The notes: a model not told the origin generated them from the letters alone. 64,000 nt of DNA from Candidatus Krumholzibacteriota bacterium (GCA_016931295.1 JAFGEZ010000030.1:1-64000), one strand, 5' to 3'; numbered from the stretch's first letter, positions 53,467-62,824 are shown. Translations and numbers: made by a program.

Positions 53467-55923
53467 TCATTCGGCGAGGAGCTCCATCTCGTCGATCGGC
53501 ATGAGAGGCATGATTTCCCCGTTGTGATCGATGCGGAAACGGAGGTAGTCGCGGAGCCCGCCGCCGAGCAGCGTTTCTTCGACGAGGCCGCTTCGCGATC
53601 CGGCGCCGACGTTCCGGCGCACGAGCCCGCCGAGATCGAAGAGGGGCGGAACGGGCCGCTCGACGATCTTCACCGGTTCCTCCGGCGCGATGCCCGCCAT
53701 CTCGCTGGCGATGCCGATCGCGCGGTCGAGGCCGCCGATGACGTCGACGAGCCCGATTTCGAGCCCGTCGGAACCCGACCAGACCCGTCCCTGCGCGATC
53801 TCGTGTATCTCCTCCCGCGGGCGGCCGCGCCCCTCGGCTACCTTGTCGACGAATATCTCGTAGAAGTCGAGGATGTTCTTTCGCCGGATTCGCCGCTCCT
53901 CCGTCGAGAGCGGACGGACGGGAAGGTTAACGGGGCCGGACAGGCCCAGGTCGGCGTGGCGGCCGATCGATACCCGATCGGTCGTGACGCCGAGCCGGTC
54001 GTAGAGCCCCTTGTCGTACAGCCACCCGCCGATGACGCCGATCGATCCGGTGATCGTCGACGGTGCGGCGACGATCGAGTCGCCGTACATCGAGATCCAG
54101 TAGCCGCCAGAACCGGCGACGGCGCCCTGCGAGACGACGACCGGTTTCGACCGTGCGCACGTCCGGATCGCCTCGGCGACGATATCGGAGGCGAGACCGT
54201 CGCCACCGGGGGAGTCGACGCGGAAAACGACCGCCGCGACGCGGGAATCCGATGCGACCTCTTCGATGTCCTTCACGAGGCTGCGGGCCGATATCCCCTC
54301 GTCCATCGCGCAGACGCCGAGCGCGTAGACGACGGCGATCCGCTTCGTCTCGCCCCACCGCTCGTCGGTGGGGGGAAGGTCGGTCCAGAGATACCCGGGA
54401 TCGACAAGCCGTTTCGCCTCCCCCTCGAGGGACTCGATCGCCTTTTCGAAGGCGTCCCGCCTGGCGAGGGTGTCGACGAGGCCCCGCTTCTCGGCCTCGG
54501 CGGGAAGGAAGACCCACTCGTCGTCGACCATCCGGTCGAACGCCGCGGGATCGATTCCGCGCGCCGCGCAGATATCCTCGCGGGCGATACGGTGGCGTTC
54601 CTCGTTGATGCGGCCGAGCTGCTCGCGGTCCGCGTCCGACATCTCCCGCCGGGAGAGCGTCTCGAAGGCGGACTTGTACTCGAGGAACCGCAGTTCGTCG
54701 AATCCGATCCCCAGCTTCTCGAGGGTGCCGGTGAGATAATAGCGGCCCATCATGTGCCCCTCGAGCGTGATCGAGCCGGCCGGATCGAGAAGGATGCGGT
54801 CGGCGATCGAGGCGAGGTGGTAGTGGTCGATCCCGGCGCGGTCGACGTAGGCGACGATCTTCTTGCCCGAGGCCCGGAACAGGCGGAGCCGCTCTCGGAT
54901 CTCCCAGGACAGCTCGCGGCTCCCAGCGAACCCGGAGAGATTCATCGCGATGCCGCCGACACGCTCGTCCCGTTCGGCCCGGTCGATCGTTCGAAGAATC
55001 CCGGACAGGGTGAGCGATTTGTCGAACCAGCGGTACCGCTGGTACGTGACGGGACCCCTGAGGTCGAGTACCACGTAGGTTCGGTTCTCTCGGGCGGCGG
55101 CGCGGAGCACGTTGCGCTCGCGTCCGAAGAACCGGAGCGCATGGGAGTTGTAGGCGTACTCGCCGTTCGCGTCGATGTGGGACTGGGAACGGATGCCGAA
55201 GCCGTCGAACCCGAGGGCGACGCCGATCGTCACGGCATCGGAATCGAACCATCGCGCGGCGAGGCGCAAACCGGGAAGCGGCTCGACGACGGCTCCCACG
55301 CTCCACCGCGCGTCCGCCGGGCGCTCGTGGTCCTGCATCGAGGCGTCGCCGAAGATCGTGAGACGCCTCGTCCCGAACGGCCGCAGGGCGACATCGAGCA
55401 CTCCTTCCGATTCGAGATCGCTGGAGAGGATGTAGGTCGCGGTGCCGCCGACCGAGAGAAAGCGGGACGGTCTCAGGAGCAGGCCGAAGCTCGTCGTGTT
55501 CTCGCGCCGGAAGACGTCCGTGTCGCCCGTCGACCAGCCGTAGGACACGCCGAATCCGACCGTCCGGGTTCCGCCTCCGATCGCGTACCGGAAATCGGTG
55601 ACGTTGCCGTACGGCTCCTGGCTCCGGATGAAACCGAACGAGTACGCGAGCCGCGAGGCGCGCAGGGGCAGGACGGTGAAGAATCCCAACCGGTCGATGT
55701 CCTCGAGCGCGTTCTCGCGGTCGGCGATCGCGAAGAGGAACTCGTAGCTCTCCGCGTAGGAGAGCACTCCCGGGTTCGCCCAGCCGTAGAGGCCGTTCCC
55801 GAACGCGCCGGGGGAGGCGAAAAGGAAGGGGTTCTCCAGGTGGTAGGCCGGAATCGCGACCTCCGCCGCGGCCAGGGTGGCGAATACGAAAAGGAGGAGC
55901 GCGGACAGGGCGATCGTTCTCAT
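53467..55923 (-). CDS. SppA-type signal-peptide peptidase with N-terminal barrel-like domain
   Basis: ATG 55923 follows AAGGAA; an in-frame TTG at 55938 is unlikely. The product has 818 residues. A signal peptide (TIALSALLLFVFATLAAAEV) is followed by about 250 residues of barrel-like strands (NGLYGWANPGVLSYAESYEF; LAYSFGFIRSQEPYGNV; TVGFGVSYGWSTGDTDVF), which is not part of classical SppA. The rest is the two-repeat SppA 67K protease with catalytic Lys417 (LEYKSAFE) and nucleophile Ser605 (AVAGSGGYW), spaced as in E. coli SppA. SppA clears signal peptides in the membrane. The barrel-like part would tether the protease to the outer membrane or a secreted complex. It has its own strong promoter, divergent from the NTF2-like gene. 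Confidence 0.9.
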   Translation of the reverse strand: MRTIALSALLLFVFATLAAAEVAIPAYHLENPFLFASPGAFGNGLYGWANPGVLSYAESYEFLFAIADRENALEDIDRLGFFTVLPLRASRLAYSFGFIRSQEPYGNVTDFRYAIGGGTRTVGFGVSYGWSTGDTDVFRRENTTSFGLLLRPSRFLSVGGTATYILSSDLESEGVLDVALRPFGTRRLTIFGDASMQDHERPADARWSVGAVVEPLPGLRLAARWFDSDAVTIGVALGFDGFGIRSQSHIDANGEYAYNSHALRFFGRERNVLRAAARENRTYVVLDLRGPVTYQRYRWFDKSLTLSGILRTIDRAERDERVGGIAMNLSGFAGSRELSWEIRERLRLFRASGKKIVAYVDRAGIDHYHLASIADRILLDPAGSITLEGHMMGRYYLTGTLEKLGIGFDELRFLEYKSAFETLSRREMSDADREQLGRINEERHRIAREDICAARGIDPAAFDRMVDDEWVFLPAEAEKRGLVDTLARRDAFEKAIESLEGEAKRLVDPGYLWTDLPPTDERWGETKRIAVVYALGVCAMDEGISARSLVKDIEEVASDSRVAAVVFRVDSPGGDGLASDIVAEAIRTCARSKPVVVSQGAVAGSGGYWISMYGDSIVAAPSTITGSIGVIGGWLYDKGLYDRLGVTTDRVSIGRHADLGLSGPVNLPVRPLSTEERRIRRKNILDFYEIFVDKVAEGRGRPREEIHEIAQGRVWSGSDGLEIGLVDVIGGLDRAIGIASEMAGIAPEEPVKIVERPVPPLFDLGGLVRRNVGAGSRSGLVEETLLGGGLRDYLRFRIDHNGEIMPLMPIDEMELLAE

Positions 55924-55976
55924 CGTTGTTCCTTTCAAATAAATCGTGCGCGGCCTCTGTCGGGCGGCTTCTTCCG

Positions 55977-56005
55977 TGTATACCGCTCCGGCGATCGGCC
56001 GTCAA
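55977..56005 (-). promoter_or_regulatory. Promoter of the sppA-like gene
   Basis: On the minus strand: TTGACG (complement of 56000-56005), a 17-base spacer and TATACA (complement of 55977-55982). Confidence 0.7.
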
Positions 56006-56011
56006 TTCCCA

Positions 56012-56041
56012 TTGAGACGCATGGCGCCGGGATCGTACAAT
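56012..56041 (+). promoter_or_regulatory. Promoter of the NTF2-like/beta-mannosidase genes
   Basis: TTGAGA (56012-56017), an 18-base spacer and TACAAT (56036-56041), back to back with the sppA promoter. Confidence 0.65.
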
Positions 56042-56093
56042 CGGCGCCGGGAAAATCGATCGTCGGAATCGCTCGTGACACGGGAGGTGCAGC

Positions 56094-56531
56094 ATGAAGC
56101 GTTCGGTCCTTCTCTGCCTCGCCATCCTGTCCGCCGCGGTCGCGGGAGTCGTTCTCGCGGACGCGACGGACGGGGATGCGGACGACATCGGCGCGGTCCT
56201 GGATGCCCAGGTGCGCGGATGGAACGAGCGGGGCGTCGACGCGTTCATGGAGGCGTACTGGCGGTCTCCGGACATGACATTCCACTCGGGCACGGATCGG
56301 GTCGAGGGATGGGAGACGCTCCGCGGGAGATACCGTGCGAGGTACGAGGGCAAGCGGCGCGGCGAGCTCGCGTTCGAGAACGTCCGTGTCGTCATGCTCG
56401 CCGCCGACGCGGCCTATGCAACCGGCAAATGGCGCGTGACGACCGGCGGGGAGGTCGCGACAGGGCTCTTCACACTCGTTTTCAGGCGGTTCGACGATGG
56501 CTGGCGCATCGTGCACGACCATACCTCGTGA
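56094..56531 (+). CDS. Secreted SnoaL/DUF4440-type NTF2-like protein
   Basis: ATG 56094 follows GGGAGGTG; 145 residues. After a signal peptide (SVLLCLAILSAAVAGVVLA) comes one NTF2-like cone: IGAVLDAQVRGWNERGVDAF, then YWRSPDMTFHSG, RGRYRARYEGKRRGELAFEN and TLVFRRFDDGWRIVHDHTS. This matches the DUF4440/SnoaL-like family of small ligand-binding or isomerase folds, whose function when secreted is mostly unknown. Its last 35 bases overlap the start of the beta-mannosidase gene, so the two are probably co-translated. Confidence 0.85.
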   Translation: MKRSVLLCLAILSAAVAGVVLADATDGDADDIGAVLDAQVRGWNERGVDAFMEAYWRSPDMTFHSGTDRVEGWETLRGRYRARYEGKRRGELAFENVRVVMLAADAAYATGKWRVTTGGEVATGLFTLVFRRFDDGWRIVHDHTS

Positions 56532-59130
56532 CCGCGCGGGCGGAGCGGCCCGCGGCCGGATCGACAAACGTTTTCCGCGAGCCTTTCTCGCCGGTTTCCT
56601 CCTTGCCGGACTGGCTGCCGGCGCTTCAGGAGCCGCGGACGCCGCGGCGGGGGCGAAGACCGGTCTTGTCGGCCGGAGCCTCGATCTCTGCGGCGCGTGG
56701 GAGTTCCGCAGGGTCGGCGACGCCCGATGGCTCCCGGCGACCGTCCCCGGAGTCGTCCATACCGACCTCCTCGCCGCCGGGCTCATCGGCGATCCTTTCT
56801 ATCGCGACAACGAGGCGCATCTCCAGTGGATCGGGGAGGAAAACTGGGAATACCGGCGCGTCTTCGACGTCGAGGGCGCCGCGAGCCGGCGAGCCTGTCT
56901 CGTTTTCGAGGGCCTCGACACCTTCGCCGATGTCTTCCTGAACGACTCGCTCCTCTTCACTGCCGACAACATGTTCCGCCGGTGGCGCGCGCCGTGCGGG
57001 CCGCTGCTCTGTGACGGGGAAAACGAGCTGCGCGTCGTGTTCCGTTCGATCGCGCGCGCGACGCGCGATGCGTGGAGCGAATCCGGCATCGATCTTCCCG
57101 GCGGAGAACGCGTGACGGCGCGCAAGGCGGCCTGCCACTTCGGATGGGACTGGGCGCCGCGCTTCCTGACGATGGGCGTCTGGCGTCCCGTTCGGCTGGA
57201 GCTCCCCGGAACGGTGCGTGTCAAGGACGTCCGCATCGGCATCCGATCGCTCGACGGGGGGGCCGCCGCGTGCGAGGCCATCGTCGAGACGGAGGCCGCC
57301 GGCCCCTTCGACGGCACGGTCGCGCTTCGATTCGGCGACGAGACGGTTTTGCCCGTTCGCCGGCGCGCGGCGATCGCCGCCGGCGTCGACACCCTCGTGA
57401 TCCCGTTCTCCATCGGGAAGCCGCGTCTCTGGTGGTGCAACGGCCTCGGCGAGCCGCATCTCTACGCGGCGAGCGTGGACATCGAGACGGGAGGGGGCCG
57501 CGTCGTCGACAGCAGGACGACGCGTTTCGGCCTGCGGACGATCGAGCTCGTCACCGAGCCGGACGGAGCCGGGGAGACCTTCTTCTTCCGACTGAACGGC
57601 CGGCCCGTCTTCATGAAGGGCGCCAATCACGTGCCAGCGGACTGCTTTCTCCCGCGCGCGGGCCGGGCACGTCTCGAACGAATCGTTGACGACGCGGCCG
57701 CGGCGAACATGAACATGCTCCGCGTCTGGGGCGGGGGCGTCTACGAAACAGACGCCTTCTACGACCGGTGCGACGAGCGGGGTATCCTCGTCTGGCAGGA
57801 CTTCATGTTCGCCTGCGCCCTCTATCCCTGGGACGAGGCGTTCCTTCGCAACGTCCGGGAGGAAGCGGCCGACAACCTGCGTCGCCTTCGCGGCCACCCG
57901 TGCATCGCCCTCTGGTGCGGCAACAACGAGATCGACGAGGCCTGGCGCAACTGGGGCTGGCGGGAGCTGTTCGACGACAGCGCCGCCGCGGTCGTCCGCG
58001 CCGGGTACGAGGCGCTGTTCCACGAACTCCTTCCCGGGGAAGTCGCCCGGCACGCTCCCGGCGCGGCATACGAGGCCTCGTCGCCTCGTTTCGGGCGGGC
58101 CGACCCCCGCAGTTTCGCCGAGGGGGACGCCCATTACTGGGGCGTCTGGCACGACGGGGAGCCCTTTGCCGCGTTCGAGGAGAAGGTGCCGCGTTTCATG
58201 AGCGAATTCGGCTTCCAGTCCCTTCCCGGGCAGGAGACCGTCGCCGGCTTCACCCTGCCGGGCGATTGGGCGATCGATTCGCCGGTCATGCGGGCGCACC
58301 AGAGGCATCCGAGCGGGAACGAGCTGATCCGGCGGTATCTCGGGATGTATTTCCGCGAACCCGTCGGATTCGGGGCGCTGTTGTCGACGAGCCAGCTGCT
58401 CCAGGCCCTCGGCGTGGAGACGGCGATACACGCCCACCGGCGGAGCGAGCCGTACTGCATGGGATCGCTCTACTGGCAGCTCGGCGACTGCTGGCCCGTC
58501 GCGTCCTGGTCCGGGATCGATTATCACGGGCGCTGGAAAGCGCTCCACGCAATCGTTCGCCGTGCCTTCGCCGATGTGCTCGTTTCCTGCGTTCGCTCGG
58601 GGGAGGGGGTGAGGGTCTGCGTGGTGAACGACGGTCCCGAACGGATACGCGGCCGGCTGCAACTCGAGCTCGTCGATTTCCGCGGCGAGCGTCTCTGGGA
58701 GCGTTCCGTCGACGTGGATGCCGAAAGCGGTCTGCCGTGGATTGTCGAGGCCGCGGACGCGCCCCTCGCCGGACGCGAGAAGGAGGTCGTCCTCGTCGCC
58801 GCGCTCGATGCGCCCGGCGGACCCTTCGCGGGGACGTTCTGGTTCGTTCCGCCGAAGGATCTCCGTCTCGAGCCGCCCGGCATCGAGTGGCGTATCCGCG
58901 AGGAAGAGGGCGCATGGATCGTCGATCTCGCCGCCGCGCGCGTCGCCAGGTGGGTCGGTCTCTCCGTGGCAAACGCAGACGCCTCCTTCGACGACAACTG
59001 GTTCGATCTCGTGCCGGGGCGCGAAAAGCGGGTCCGGATCCTTCGCCCGCGCCCCGCGGACGGCCCCGCCCCGCTTCTCGGCGTCACCTCGCTCCACGAT
59101 CTGACGCGATCCGACGAGAAAGCACGATAG
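56497..59130 (+). CDS. Secreted GH2 beta-mannosidase
   Basis: ATG 56497 overlaps the previous gene's end; 877 residues. The N-terminus has an unusually long charged n-region before a signal helix (AFLAGFLLAGLAAGASGAA). The GH2 layout is complete: sugar-binding domain (LDLCGAWEFRR; WEYRRVFDVEG), Ig-like domain, and the TIM barrel with MKGANHVPADCF, MLRVWGGGVYETDAFYD and ILVWQDFMFACALYPWDE. The acid/base Glu478 is in CGNNEIDEAW and the nucleophile Glu570 in SEFGFQSLP, with spacing as in characterised beta-mannosidases. It hydrolyses terminal beta-D-mannosyl residues, probably in the periplasm or outside. With the GH92 gene at the window edge it suggests use of mannose-rich glycans. Confidence 0.93.
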   Translation: MAGASCTTIPRDRAGGAARGRIDKRFPRAFLAGFLLAGLAAGASGAADAAAGAKTGLVGRSLDLCGAWEFRRVGDARWLPATVPGVVHTDLLAAGLIGDPFYRDNEAHLQWIGEENWEYRRVFDVEGAASRRACLVFEGLDTFADVFLNDSLLFTADNMFRRWRAPCGPLLCDGENELRVVFRSIARATRDAWSESGIDLPGGERVTARKAACHFGWDWAPRFLTMGVWRPVRLELPGTVRVKDVRIGIRSLDGGAAACEAIVETEAAGPFDGTVALRFGDETVLPVRRRAAIAAGVDTLVIPFSIGKPRLWWCNGLGEPHLYAASVDIETGGGRVVDSRTTRFGLRTIELVTEPDGAGETFFFRLNGRPVFMKGANHVPADCFLPRAGRARLERIVDDAAAANMNMLRVWGGGVYETDAFYDRCDERGILVWQDFMFACALYPWDEAFLRNVREEAADNLRRLRGHPCIALWCGNNEIDEAWRNWGWRELFDDSAAAVVRAGYEALFHELLPGEVARHAPGAAYEASSPRFGRADPRSFAEGDAHYWGVWHDGEPFAAFEEKVPRFMSEFGFQSLPGQETVAGFTLPGDWAIDSPVMRAHQRHPSGNELIRRYLGMYFREPVGFGALLSTSQLLQALGVETAIHAHRRSEPYCMGSLYWQLGDCWPVASWSGIDYHGRWKALHAIVRRAFADVLVSCVRSGEGVRVCVVNDGPERIRGRLQLELVDFRGERLWERSVDVDAESGLPWIVEAADAPLAGREKEVVLVAALDAPGGPFAGTFWFVPPKDLRLEPPGIEWRIREEEGAWIVDLAAARVARWVGLSVANADASFDDNWFDLVPGREKRVRILRPRPADGPAPLLGVTSLHDLTRSDEKAR

Positions 59131-59155
59131 GTCATCGCGATCCGGCGGATTTTCC

Positions 59156-59183
59156 TTGCAGCATGCCGCAAATATGTTAGTAT
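59156..59183 (+). promoter_or_regulatory. Promoter of the MarR operon
   Basis: TTGCAG (59156-59161), a 16-base spacer and TAGTAT (59178-59183). The -10 box lies inside the left arm of the 29-bp palindrome. Confidence 0.5.
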
Positions 59184-59204
59184 ACGAACAGTTCGTACAC
59201 TAAC
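59176..59204. promoter_or_regulatory. MarR-type palindromic operator
   Basis: GTTAGTATACGAAC, one central A and a matching right arm form a 29-bp inverted repeat with a single mismatch (59182 against 59198). It overlaps the -10 box and lies 18 bases before the marR start codon, so it is very probably the autoregulatory operator. Confidence 0.8.
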
Positions 59205-59222
59205 TATCCATTGGAATGCCTG

Positions 59223-59750
59223 ATGAACGAGCTCGATCACACCGAGGGAATCCTGGTGTCGCTGCGACGGATCATCCGCGCCATAGCGATCCATTCGCGG
59301 CAACTCGCCACGAAACATCATCTCACCGTCCCGCAGCTGCTCGTGCTCCGCGAAATCCAGCGTGAGAGCGACGTGCCGATGGGGCGGTTGGCCGCGATGG
59401 TCAACCTGAGCAGGCCGACGCTGAGCAGCATCGTCGACCGGCTCGTCCGCCGCGAGCTCGTCGCCCGTATCCGGGACGGGCACGATCGGCGGATCGTCCG
59501 TGCCCGGCTTACCGGCGCGGGCGAGGAAATCCTCGCACAGGCGCCGCCGCTCCTGCAGGAACATTTCATCGACGAGCTCTCCCGATGCGACGACGCCGGC
59601 CTCTCCGCGATCCGTTCGTCGCTCGACAGGGTCGTCATGATGATGGATGCCGGCCGTCTCGACGCGGCGCCGGTCCTCTCCATGGGACATTCGATCGTTG
59701 CCGAAGGAGTTGAAGAGAAGATTGGAACTGACTCTCGTAAGGACAGTTGA
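59223..59750 (+). CDS. MarR-family transcriptional regulator
   Basis: ATG 59223 gives 175 residues; an in-frame TTG lies at 59211 and the ribosome site is weak. The winged HTH is clear: LATKHHLTVPQLLVLREIQ, PMGRLAAMVNLSRPTLSSIV and DRLVRRELVARIRDGHDRRI with the wing RIVRARLTGAGEEILA. MarR dimers bind palindromes and usually lose affinity on binding a small ligand. The adjacent operator predicts autoregulation of this gene and the three overlapping downstream genes. Its end overlaps the GNAT gene by 29 bases. Confidence 0.9.
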   Translation: MNELDHTEGILVSLRRIIRAIAIHSRQLATKHHLTVPQLLVLREIQRESDVPMGRLAAMVNLSRPTLSSIVDRLVRRELVARIRDGHDRRIVRARLTGAGEEILAQAPPLLQEHFIDELSRCDDAGLSAIRSSLDRVVMMMDAGRLDAAPVLSMGHSIVAEGVEEKIGTDSRKDS

Positions 59751-60174
59751 AGATTTCCCTGGCTGGCTCGACGTCGAGCGCCTCACCGCATTCCTTTACG
59801 AGCACCTCAAGCCGTACGAGGATACGCCGGCCGACATCCGGCGCGGGATCGAATACGCGCTCGACGAGGCGCCGGGCCGTGGGGGATTCGTCGTGCTCGC
59901 GCACGAGGAGGACGCGCCGCTCGGGGCGGTCGTGATGCTCGAGACGGGCATGGGCGGATACGTTCCCGGCACGCTGCTCCTCTTCGTCGCCGTCCGCCGC
60001 GACGCGCGCGGGCGGGGGATCGGCGAACGGATCATCCGCGAGGCGATCGGGCACGCCGACGGTGACGTCAAGTTGCACGTCGAATACGACAATCCGGCGA
60101 AGCGCCTCTACGAACGAATCGGATTCTCGAACAAGTACGCGGAGATGCGGTACGGGAAGGCCGGCAGGGGATGA
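59722..60174 (+). CDS. GNAT-family N-acetyltransferase
   Basis: The start is uncertain. TTG 59722 gives about 150 residues, while TTGs at 59710 and 59698 are also in frame and all overlap the marR end. The GNAT fold shows GGFVVLAHEEDAPLGAVVML, the acetyl-CoA loop VAVRRDARGRGIGERIIREA and VEYDNPAKRLYERIGFSNKY at the end. The substrate is unknown. Given its operon (amino-acid racemase and sodium symporter), an amino-acid or amine acetyltransferase is plausible. Its stop overlaps the racemase start (ATGA). Confidence 0.85.
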   Translation: MELTLVRTVEDFPGWLDVERLTAFLYEHLKPYEDTPADIRRGIEYALDEAPGRGGFVVLAHEEDAPLGAVVMLETGMGGYVPGTLLLFVAVRRDARGRGIGERIIREAIGHADGDVKLHVEYDNPAKRLYERIGFSNKYAEMRYGKAGRG

Positions 60175-61382
60175 ACCGCCTGATCATCGATCTCGAGGCC
60201 ATCAATCACAACCTGCTCACGATCGATCGATGGGTGCGCGAGTACAACGCCCGCTGGACCGTGGTGACGAAGGTGCTGTGCGGCCACCTCGAGACGCTGA
60301 AAGCGCTTCTCGCCGCCGGTGTCCGCTCGATCGGGGAATCGCGGCTCGAGAACCTGGAATCCTTCAGGAAGTACGTTCCCGATCTCGAGACATGGTATCT
60401 CCGCGTGCCGAGCCTGTCCTCGGTCGACGAGATCGTCGGCGTCTGCGACGTGAGCCTCAACAGCGAGCTCTCGATCATCAAGGCGCTCGACGACTCGGCC
60501 CGGCGGCAGGGCAAGTTGCACAACGTCGTCATCATGATCGAGCTGGGCGATCTCCGGGAGGGGATACTGCCGGGCTCGCTCGTCAATTTCTACAAGAAGG
60601 TGTTCGATCTGCCGAACATCCGCGTCGTCGGGATCGGCGGCAATCTCGGCTGTCTCGCCGGCGCGGTGCCGACCGTGGGCCAGTTCGTGCAGCTGCTGCT
60701 CTACCGGGAACTCCTCGAGCTGAAGTTCGAGCACCGCCTGCCGCTGATCTCCGCGGGGACGACCGCATCGTTGCCGCTCGTGATCGACAAGTCCCTTCCG
60801 CGCGGGATCAACCATTTCCGCATCGGGGAGGGGCTCTTCCTCGGCACAGATCTCATCAACGGCGGATCGCTCCCGAACCTTCGCGTCGACACGGTGGTGC
60901 TCGCCGCAGAGATCATCGAGATCAAGAAGAAGAGCCTGGTGCCGATGGGGGAGACGGCGGCCATATCCCCCTTTTCGAACGAGGATGCCGACGATTACGC
61001 CCCGGGCCAGCGCGGCTATCGCGCGCTGGTCAACGTCGGCCAGCTCGACACGAACGTCGAGGGCCTCCTTCCCGAGAATCCCGAGCACCGGATCGCCGGC
61101 GCGAGCAGCGACATCACCGTCGTCAATCTCGGCGACGACCCGCAGGGCCTGAAGGTCGGCGGCGAGATCCGTTTCCGCATGAACTACGCCGCGCTGCTGC
61201 GACTCATGGGAAGCGATTACGTCCGCAAGACGGTGACTCCGCCCCTCGACGAGTTCAAATCCTATCTCGCCTCGGAACATCCACCGACGATCGAGAAGCC
61301 GCTCGCCGTGCTCGATATCGACGGCGCCGCGGTCCGCGCGCCCGTGGCGGACCCCGACGCACAGACACGATCCACGACATGA
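60171..61382 (+). CDS. PLP-dependent alanine/ornithine racemase-family enzyme
   Basis: ATG 60171 overlaps the GNAT stop; 403 residues. It belongs to the fold-type III family near ornithine racemase: LIIDLEAINHNLLTIDRWVR, the PLP lysine in WTVVTKVLCGH, GVRSIGESRLENLESF, VNFYKKVFDLPNIRVVGIGG, INHFRIGEGLFLGTDLING and SDITVVNLGDDPQGLKVGGE. Members interconvert L and D forms of ornithine or related amino acids. Its overlap with a GNAT gene and a sodium symporter suggests uptake and racemisation of one amino acid, which is inference. Confidence 0.88.
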   Translation: MNRLIIDLEAINHNLLTIDRWVREYNARWTVVTKVLCGHLETLKALLAAGVRSIGESRLENLESFRKYVPDLETWYLRVPSLSSVDEIVGVCDVSLNSELSIIKALDDSARRQGKLHNVVIMIELGDLREGILPGSLVNFYKKVFDLPNIRVVGIGGNLGCLAGAVPTVGQFVQLLLYRELLELKFEHRLPLISAGTTASLPLVIDKSLPRGINHFRIGEGLFLGTDLINGGSLPNLRVDTVVLAAEIIEIKKKSLVPMGETAAISPFSNEDADDYAPGQRGYRALVNVGQLDTNVEGLLPENPEHRIAGASSDITVVNLGDDPQGLKVGGEIRFRMNYAALLRLMGSDYVRKTVTPPLDEFKSYLASEHPPTIEKPLAVLDIDGAAVRAPVADPDAQTRSTT

Positions 61383-62806
61383 CCGGGCGACAGTACGTTC
61401 TCTGGGGCATCGTTCTCGCCTACGTCGTCTTCATCTTCGTGAAGGGCGTCTCCAAGGCCCGCAGGATCGGCGACACCGACGATTTCCTCGTCGCCGGCCG
61501 CAACGTCGGCTGGTTCTTCCTCTTCTGCACGATGGGGGCCACGGTGATCGGCGGCGGCTCGTCGATCGGGGCGCTCGGCAGGACATACGAGTGGGGCGTG
61601 CTGATGCTGCTCGTCTCGACGGGCTGGTATCTCCACTTCATCTTCAGCGGGCTCTTCGTGGCGCCCCGGTTCCGCGACGCCGAGTTGTACACGGTGGCGG
61701 GCTTTTTCGGCCACCGGTTCGGCGAGGGGCCCCGCTTCGTCGTCCTTCTCCTTTCCCTGCTCTTCTCGGTCTTCGTGATCGCCGCCCAGATGGCCGCCTT
61801 CGGCAGCGTCCTCGCGGCGATTCTCCCGGAGTTCGCCGACGCCGAGAACGTGCTCCGCTGGGCGATCGTCGCGGGGGGCGCGATGGTGGTGGCCTACAGC
61901 ACGGCCGGCGGTCTTCTGGCCGTCATCTACACCGACGTCTACCAGTTCGTCATCCTGATCCTCGGGTTCGTGGTGACGCTCGCATGGTGCGTGCCCGATA
62001 TCGTCGCGTCGTGGAGCACGATCCGCGAAACCGTCACGCCGGAATTCTTCAATCCGCATGGGGGCAAGGGGTGGCTTTTCCTCGTCACGACCTTTCTCGC
62101 GTTCCTCTTCGGCGAGACCTTCGCGCCGGGATACGCGACGCGGTACTGCGTGGGCAGGGACATCCGGCAGACGAAGATCGGCATCGCGGGCGTCGGCGTC
62201 TTCCTCGCGCTGTTCTTCCCCGCCGTCCTCTTCTTCATCGCCCTCTACGCGAGGCTGCATTTTCCCGACATCCCGCCGCAGCAGGCGCTGCCGATGACGG
62301 TTCGCCAGCTCAACAATCCGGTCGTCGGCGGGGTCATCATCGGCGCCCTTCTCATGGCGGTGATGTCGTCTGCGGACTCGGCCTTGAACTCGTCCACGGC
62401 GATCTTCGTCAAGGACCTGTTCGAGCACCAGTTCAACTGGCGAAACGAGAACGGACGGATGCTCCGTCTCGCCAGGATCTGCTCGGCGGCGCTCGGACTC
62501 GCCTCGATCGCAATCGCCGTGTTGTGGTCCGATATCATCGGGCTCCTCCTCTTCACGTACCATCTCTGGGCTCCCGCGATCATCCTGCCGGTCGTCGTCG
62601 GCGTGATGAGCGGCGAGCGCTCTCCGCAACTCTCCCGCGACATCCTCGTGACGATGGTCGTGTCGGCGACGGCCACGCTCGTCTATCGCTTCTCTCCCTG
62701 GAACACGCCGATCGATCCCGCCGTGGCGGGCGTCCTCGTTTCCTGCGTGGTCTACGCGGCGTTGCGCGGGCGCCGCAGGCTCGTGGGCGTCCCCGTCCGG
62801 GATTGA
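61379..62806 (+). CDS. Sodium:solute symporter (SSS family)
   Basis: ATG 61379 overlaps the racemase stop (ATGA); 475 residues with about 13 membrane helices. Family marks include DTDDFLVAGRNVGWFFLF, ATVIGGGSSIGALGRTYEWG, VVAYSTAGGLLAVIYTDVYQ, and ALLMAVMSSADSALNSSTAI followed by FVKDLF, which holds the sodium-site serines. SSS proteins import sugars, amino acids, organic acids or ions with Na+. Operon context favours an amino acid. It ends the MarR operon. Confidence 0.93.
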   Translation: MTGRQYVLWGIVLAYVVFIFVKGVSKARRIGDTDDFLVAGRNVGWFFLFCTMGATVIGGGSSIGALGRTYEWGVLMLLVSTGWYLHFIFSGLFVAPRFRDAELYTVAGFFGHRFGEGPRFVVLLLSLLFSVFVIAAQMAAFGSVLAAILPEFADAENVLRWAIVAGGAMVVAYSTAGGLLAVIYTDVYQFVILILGFVVTLAWCVPDIVASWSTIRETVTPEFFNPHGGKGWLFLVTTFLAFLFGETFAPGYATRYCVGRDIRQTKIGIAGVGVFLALFFPAVLFFIALYARLHFPDIPPQQALPMTVRQLNNPVVGGVIIGALLMAVMSSADSALNSSTAIFVKDLFEHQFNWRNENGRMLRLARICSAALGLASIAIAVLWSDIIGLLLFTYHLWAPAIILPVVVGVMSGERSPQLSRDILVTMVVSATATLVYRFSPWNTPIDPAVAGVLVSCVVYAALRGRRRLVGVPVRD

Positions 62807-62824
62807 TTTCCGCTCGCTTCGCTG

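Noticed and set aside
60062-61378. Upstream extension of the symporter gene
   Set aside because: Out-of-frame reading of the racemase; the real start is the ATG in the ATGA overlap.
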